Of a stretch of DNA of 64,000 bases, positions 59,635-64,000 are shown piece by piece. A program made the position numbers and the translations under genes. The number at the start of each line of letters is the position of its first letter. The stretch's first letter is position 1. The notes under the pieces are model-generated. The model did no database searches. It was not told where the DNA came from and saw only the letters and a list, made by a program, of their open reading frames with translations. This DNA comes from Bryobacterales bacterium (GTDB taxonomy: Bacteria; Acidobacteriota; Terriglobia; Bryobacterales; UBA6623): contig JAPOOG010000132.1 in NCBI GenBank assembly GCA_026713545.1, positions 27,364 through 91,363 on the forward strand. The letters are read 5' to 3'.

Positions 59635-61335
59635 TTATCGGTCGAACTGTTCGCGGGTGGGCAGGGCCTGGAGGTCGAGGACCGCCGCTTCGCCCGACTT
59701 CACCTCGACTTTCCCGCCATAGCGAGCGAGCTTCTTTCGATATCTGGGGTCTTCGATGCTGTAACCGGCACGGTCCGGAAACGCGAATGCCTCGTACTCG
59801 CCGGGAGGCACTGCGGTGATCTCGAATCCGCCCTCGCGCACCCGTCCCAAAAGCCGGGGGTGAGCAGGCGGCCCCTCCCCGGCCGGCAGGAGCCACACCG
59901 TTCTGGCAGGTGGAAGCAGACCGCCCTTGGCGAGGAAGGCAACCGACGACTCGCGGTCCTCCAACTCCCGCACGGTCCCCCGGACGGTCCCGGTCGCAAA
60001 GCTCATCGTGACCACCACATCGCCGGAAATCCCGCCCCGCGGGACGGTCAGCTTCGACCCCGGCACAGGGCGGCCGTCGATCTCGATGCCTTCCACATAG
60101 GCGCCTTTCGGGCCGAAGGCCATGAGCCGATAGCGCCCCGGGAACGCCGCCAACTCGAACGGCCCTTCCCCGCCCATCCCCTCGACTTGCGCGAACATGC
60201 CGCCAGTGCGCCTGGTTTCCGTCGGGTCCAGGTTGTCCGCTTCGAGCCGTATCCGCGCCGACCAGGCCCCGCTTTCATCGCCGACGGAATCCGGCGGGTC
60301 AACGAGGACCAGCCGGCCCACGATGGCGCGCTCGGCATGAGCCTCGACCTCGACGGCCTGCACCCTTCCTTCCGACACCGTGAACGGTTGGCGGCCGAAA
60401 GCCTGGGCGCCGGTTCGACGGTCATACAGGCGCGCGACCGCGATGTAACGTCCCGGCGGCAACCCGAACAAGGAGAACGACCCCTGTTCGGTTGTCGACC
60501 GGCTTCCGACCTGCCTGACCGAACTCCCGTCCCGCCGATACACCTCGAACCGGCATGGGCTGCAAGAGATGCGCGCGTCCAGGCTCGAGACGCGGCCGTG
60601 AGCGCTGGTGGGCGGCGCCTTCACAAGGCGCACGTCGATGCCCTGCTTCTCCTCTCCCCACTCGACCTTGACACGAGCAGCGCCGCTCAACGAGTCGGCG
60701 TTCGGAAAGTAGCCCGGCGCGGCGGCGAAACGAAGCTGGCCATCCAACCCCGGCTCTTCCCTGGGACGGACCGCGATCACATACTCGCCCGCCGACAGTC
60801 CAAAGATGCGGTACACGCCGCGATCGTCCGTTCGAAAACCACCTTGAAAGCGGGTCATGCGGGAGCTTCGGTCCCGCCATCGGAGACGGCCTTCAAGGAA
60901 TTGTTCCCGCAGCGCCTCCACTGTCGCGCCGACGACAGCGCGGCCGTTTTCGTCCAGAACGCGTCCGGTGACCACCGCCGAGCGCTTGATTCGCAGATCC
61001 AGGCCATCCAACGGCCGGCCGGGGGGAATCCGGATCCTCTTGTGCAACAACTCGTAGCCGGACGCCGCGACACCGATCTCGTAATCCCCGACCGGCGCGT
61101 TCTCGATGACAAACGAGCCGTTGAAGCGGGTGAACGCCGAAACGTTCTCGCGCTGGCGGGTCGTGACCGCCACCTTGGCGCCCCGGACCGGGACGCCGCT
61201 CTGCGCCGCAAGGACCCGCCCGCGCAACTCGACCGTCTCGCCTGGTTGGTCCGGGCCGGCGGCCGGCGCGGCAGGCTGCGCACACACCAGGCCCGCCGAC
61301 GCGAGAATCGAAGCTGCAAGAACGCGAATCCTCAT
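59635..61335 (-). CDS. Exported carboxypeptidase-regulatory-like repeat protein
   Basis: 566 residues with signal peptide (to about residue 19, VLAASILASAGLVCAQ). Several beta-sandwich repeats of the CarboxypepD_reg/Cna-B-like kind: ELRGRVLAAQSGVPVRGAKV, VTGRVLDENGRAVVGATVEA, AHGRVSSLDARISCS, IVGRLVLVDPP and VRGTVREL, each followed by GxY(E/R)I-type ends (VGDYEIGVAASGYE, AGEYVIAVRP, PGRYIAVARL). Typical of secreted Acidobacteriota proteins. No catalytic site. Same direction and domain type as the following gene; together they probably serve the cell surface. Confidence 0.75.
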   Translation of the reverse strand: MRIRVLAASILASAGLVCAQPAAPAAGPDQPGETVELRGRVLAAQSGVPVRGAKVAVTTRQRENVSAFTRFNGSFVIENAPVGDYEIGVAASGYELLHKRIRIPPGRPLDGLDLRIKRSAVVTGRVLDENGRAVVGATVEALREQFLEGRLRWRDRSSRMTRFQGGFRTDDRGVYRIFGLSAGEYVIAVRPREEPGLDGQLRFAAAPGYFPNADSLSGAARVKVEWGEEKQGIDVRLVKAPPTSAHGRVSSLDARISCSPCRFEVYRRDGSSVRQVGSRSTTEQGSFSLFGLPPGRYIAVARLYDRRTGAQAFGRQPFTVSEGRVQAVEVEAHAERAIVGRLVLVDPPDSVGDESGAWSARIRLEADNLDPTETRRTGGMFAQVEGMGGEGPFELAAFPGRYRLMAFGPKGAYVEGIEIDGRPVPGSKLTVPRGGISGDVVVTMSFATGTVRGTVRELEDRESSVAFLAKGGLLPPARTVWLLPAGEGPPAHPRLLGRVREGGFEITAVPPGEYEAFAFPDRAGYSIEDPRYRKKLARYGGKVEVKSGEAAVLDLQALPTREQFDR

Positions 61336-61345
61336 GCCCGCACCA

Positions 61346-62809
61346 TCAGCGCTCCGCTGTCAGGTCGACTTCCATCTCGAAACCCGCCTGGACCGTGATC
61401 GTCCGGACGGCCGAGGCGGCTTCCGCCCACACCTCTTCATCGGAGACGTCGGTGTCGGGGTCACGCCAGGCGGCGATCCGATACTCGCCAGGAATCAGCT
61501 TATCGAAGGCAAACACCCCGTTCTCGTCCGCCGGTGAGGAAAACGAACCGCGGACGCCGCGCAGGCCGACGAGGAAATGCGCGCCCGCGGGCCGAGATTC
61601 CCGGCCGCCGCCGCGGGCCAGGCGAACCGTGCCGAAAATCCTGGCGAACTCGGACGAAACCGCCATCTCCAGGCCGGTCATCGAGCCCGGGTGCACCGTG
61701 AAGGAGTAGTCCTCGACGAGGTAGCGGCCGCCGGGCCGCAAGGAGGCGCTGTACTCGCCCGGGGGCAGCCCGCCGTGCTCGAAAGCATAGTCGGGTCCTT
61801 CGACCCGCAGTTGCTCCCAGCCCCTCGCTTCGGTCCCCTTGGGATAGATTCGAATATTCAGGTTGCTCTTCTCCCCATCCGCAAACGCGACGCGGCCGCG
61901 AACGCCCGTCGGCAGGGCGGGCCGCAAACGCAGATCCATCAGATCCCGGTCGACCGTCAAGACCGCGAGCAGCCGAAAGTCCCGCGTATTGTTTGAGTTA
62001 TCCCGCCCGGCCTGCAAGACGTAATCCCCTTTCTCGAGCCCATCCATCCGAAACCTTCCTTCCCGAGCCACCGTGAACATGGTCCAGAGATCGCCGCCGG
62101 GGGCCCTGGGCCGGATGACGACGAAGGTTGGGTGAGGTTCTTCGTCGGTGAGCCGCTCGACGATTCCGGAAATCGAGAACACGCCGGCGTCCCCCCGCAG
62201 TTGAAAGCTCACTTCCCGGGGCTCGCCGCCGCCGGCGATCTCGACCTCACGAGCGTCGAGGCGGAACTTCGGCAGCCAGGGAGGGAACAGGAAGCGCATC
62301 CGCGCCTCGAACAGGTAGCGGCCCGGCTTGAGGTCCCAGATACGGAAGTAGCCGCGGTCGTCGCTAAGCCCGCGCCCGGCCGCCTGCCGCCCGCGCCGCG
62401 CCGCAGGCGCACCGGAAGCCGGCCTGAGCGTCACTTCCACCCCTTGCACCGGAGCTCCGAAATCGTCGTTCAGATAACCCTCGAGCACCCCGGCGCGGGC
62501 GGTCACGAAGTCAACGCTGCCGCACTCGCCCTCCGGCGGGCAGGTGCGCGTGATCGTTTCCGAGTCCAGCCCGCCCGCTTTGATCGTGTAGTAACCGGCG
62601 GCGGCGACACCGAGGGTTACGCGGCCTTCGGGCACGTCCTCGATCAGATAGCGTCCCCGCGAGTCGGTCACGGCCTGCGCGACCACGCGCTCGGGACTGC
62701 CGGCCCTGACCTGCACGTAGGCGCCGGGCAGCGGAACGGCATCGGAGCCATCCTGCTCGGATACCGTGCCCGTCAGGAAGGCGGCGCCCCAGGCCGCCTG
62801 GGCGAGCAT
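61346..62809 (-). CDS. Carboxypeptidase-regulatory-like protein with a repeat-altered 5' end
   Basis: 487 residues from ATG 62809, preceded in frame by a clear signal-like stretch (PLFPFLALAGSLMLAQAAWG) that begins upstream of this ATG, directly after a heptad array. Repeats: LTGTVSEQDGSDAVPLPGAY, VLEGYLNDDFGAPVQGVEV, FSISGIVERLTDEEPH and RIFGTVRLARGG. The natural start appears lost or moved: no ATG, GTG or TTG stands between the hydrophobic stretch and the heptads. 10 bp upstream of the sister gene on the same strand. Could be a pseudogene with an intact body. Confidence 0.65.
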   Translation of the reverse strand: MLAQAAWGAAFLTGTVSEQDGSDAVPLPGAYVQVRAGSPERVVAQAVTDSRGRYLIEDVPEGRVTLGVAAAGYYTIKAGGLDSETITRTCPPEGECGSVDFVTARAGVLEGYLNDDFGAPVQGVEVTLRPASGAPAARRGRQAAGRGLSDDRGYFRIWDLKPGRYLFEARMRFLFPPWLPKFRLDAREVEIAGGGEPREVSFQLRGDAGVFSISGIVERLTDEEPHPTFVVIRPRAPGGDLWTMFTVAREGRFRMDGLEKGDYVLQAGRDNSNNTRDFRLLAVLTVDRDLMDLRLRPALPTGVRGRVAFADGEKSNLNIRIYPKGTEARGWEQLRVEGPDYAFEHGGLPPGEYSASLRPGGRYLVEDYSFTVHPGSMTGLEMAVSSEFARIFGTVRLARGGGRESRPAGAHFLVGLRGVRGSFSSPADENGVFAFDKLIPGEYRIAAWRDPDTDVSDEEVWAEAASAVRTITVQAGFEMEVDLTAER

Positions 62810-63218
62810 CAACGACCCGGCCAGGGCAAGAAAGGGAAAGAGGGGAAAAGCCGTGATTCGTGATTCGTGATTCGTGTTTCGTGAAAGACCTGTTGGCCGG
62901 GCTCGGGGTGGCTCAACAAAAGGCCGTGTTTCGTGTCTCGTGTCTCGTGTTTCGTGACCCAAAACCACAAAAGCCGTGATTCGTGTCTCGTGTTTCGTGT
63001 CTCGTGAAAAACCGGTTGGCCGGGCTTGGGGTGGCTCAACAAAAGGCCGTGTTTCGTGTCTCGTGTCTCGTGATTCGTGACCCCAAACCCGAGGCAGGAG
63101 GTACGGCCGTTGCTCCAAGGCGGCATTAATGGCCGTGTTTCGTGATTCGTGTCTCGTGTTTCGTGAAAACCGTTGGCCGGGCCTTTGGTTGCTCCAGTTG
63201 GAAACGAGCCGGCCAAGC

Positions 63219-63310
63219 ACACCTGCTCGCGGCCAGCGGCTTGCGCGTTGTCCCGACGGTCCTCTCACGGACTTCGCCTCCGCTCGTGGTGAGATATTCG
63301 GGCTGTCAGG
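63219..63310 (+). repeat. M repeat, worn right half
   Basis: Interior motif CCGACGGTCCTCTCACGGAC followed by a right end reading CGTGGTGAGATATTCGGGCT, clearly related to GTGGTGAGAAATGCAGGCT but with several changes. Left half absent; joined to an A module. Confidence 0.55.
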
Positions 63311-63476
63311 TGTAGACGCCAACTTGTGCTCTCGGGTTTCGAAAAAAGGCCGTGGAAAAAGCGTGTCTCGTGTCGAAAAAGCCGTGTTTCGTGTTTCGTT
63401 TCTCGTGACCCAAAAACCCGGGAGGCGGTGCAGCGGTGGCTCCAAGGCGGCATGAAAGGCCGTGTTTCGTGTCTCG

Positions 63477-63810
63477 TGATGCGCTTGCTCAGCCGTACAG
63501 TCGGGCTGTCCGGGAGCAGCGCGCGGGCCGCGTCCGGGGCCGCGAGAGCTACGGCCGTTTTGCGAGACCACCAGGGATTGCGACATTTTTTTAGTGGGAA
63601 ATAGTGGGCAATAACGGGCAATCGTGGGCAACAGCAGGCAGGGAAGGTCCTTGAACAAGGGGAGATGTAGCGGGAACGACATTCCCTTCGCAGGCGCTCC
63701 GAGGCCACGGATCAAGGTCTGTTCACGAACCATGATCTTCATGCTACGCAGGCCGGGCAGGAAAAAAAAGACTGAAGCGCTTCAGTACCAGAAGGTATTA
63801 AAAATCCGTG
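63477..63810 (+). repeat. C module, copy 2 (334 bp)
   Basis: Same length and landmarks as 54921-55254: opening TGATGCGCTTGCTC, four GGGCAATCGT-like units (63596-63635), and a now perfect palindrome ACTGAAGCGCTTCAGT (63771-63786). Flanked on both sides by heptads, like copy 1. Confidence 0.8.
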
Positions 63811-64000
63811 TTTCGTGTCTCGTGTCTCGTGTCTCGTGAACCAAAACCCCGGGAGGCGATGCGGCCGTGGCTCCAGGGCGGCATTAAAGGCCGTGTTTCG
63901 TGTCTCGTGTCGAAAAAGCCGTGATTCGTGAAAAACCGGTTGGCCGGGCTTGGGGCGGCTCTAGAAAAAGCCGTGTCTCGTGTTTCGTGATTCGTGTCTC

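Larger units (their letters stand above)
62850..64000. repeat. Dense mosaic of heptad arrays and modules A, B, C
   Basis: Four-unit arrays at 62853-62884, 62926-62957, 62976-63007, 63049-63080, 63135-63166, 63808-63839 and 63973-64000 (cut by the window edge), with shorter or worn ones near 63375, 63465, 63895 and 63925. Between them lie A modules (about 62885, 63008, 63168, 63930), B modules (about 63081, 63410, 63840), a half M end (63219-63310) and the C module. No gene is supported. Confidence 0.85.

Noticed and set aside
62809..63742. Upstream extension of the regulatory-domain gene to 63742
   Set aside because: The added 300 residues are only translated heptads and modules A, B and C, with many HETR-like repeats; no ribosome site.
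62850..64000. CRISPR array
   Set aside because: Units are 7 bp and the modules between arrays are shared, not unique spacers; no cas genes in the window.
1..64000. tRNA or rRNA genes
   Set aside because: I looked for T-loop and CCA-end patterns and rRNA landmarks in the intergenic DNA and saw none; a tRNAscan run would settle it.

Overview
The window looks like a chromosomal piece of an Acidobacteriota genome, probably near Bryobacterales/Solibacter. The evidence is the high GC content, a VWFA-related secreted protein of the acidobacterial type, an Oar-like TonB-receptor remnant, several secreted proteins built of carboxypeptidase-regulatory-like domains, sialidase-like and PQQ-propeller exoproteins, and a rimP-nusA-infB cluster. 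No rRNA, tRNA or CRISPR array was seen. This placement rests on gene content only.

Layout. 1-6.2 kb: a small periplasmic protein, a PNPOx-fold protein, a DUF4159 protein, then a tight ferrous-iron operon (DtxR/MntR-type regulator, a membrane-tethered DtxR-FeoA-FeoA fusion, and FeoB split into a G protein and a permease) behind a clear promoter and palindromic operator. 6.3-13.3 kb: secreted enzymes, a DUF3386 protein and a TonB-dependent receptor with two small downstream ORFs. 13.5-19.8 kb: rimP-nusA-infB-DUF503-apbE with a promoter and a leader attenuator hairpin. 20-21.5 kb: a decayed VapBC pair and a Tsx-like porin. 21.9-26.7 kb: an ammonium transporter and a convergent partner-switching set (SpoIIE phosphatase, anti-sigma kinase, STAS antagonist). 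27-32.4 kb: LamG/Ig exoprotein, NlpC/P60 lipoprotein and a gutted TonB-receptor pseudogene. 32.9-37.2 kb: a polyamine-type ABC importer operon. 37.4-50.5 kb: methyltransferase, pentahaem cytochrome, LptF-LptG fusion, PLP dehydratase, ketopantoate reductase, FAD oxidase, IlvD/Edd dehydratase, mutarotase-like protein and VWFA protein. 50.8-57.3 kb: MazEF-like pair, coiled-coil membrane protein, GT2, flippase-like protein, MazF fragment and GT39-like enzyme. 57.4-59.6 kb: an IS1595-like element with a frameshifted transposase and three co-oriented small genes. 59.6-62.8 kb: two regulatory-domain proteins.

From 37 kb on, intergenic DNA is invaded by dispersed repeats. The most striking is a 7-bp repeat (GTG, a variable triplet, C) that occurs in short arrays, at least eight of exactly four units, with the variable triplet drawn almost only from ATT, TCT and TTT. 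These arrays join recurring modules (here called A, B and a 334-bp module C) into mosaics, densest at 54.7-55.45 kb and 62.85-64.0 kb. A second, MITE-like family (M) has perfect 19-bp terminal inverted repeats in its complete copy at 52555-52747 and turns up as full, half and solo-end copies, two of them fused to stop codons and one supplying a gene start. Repeat family names (M, N, A, B, C) are mine.
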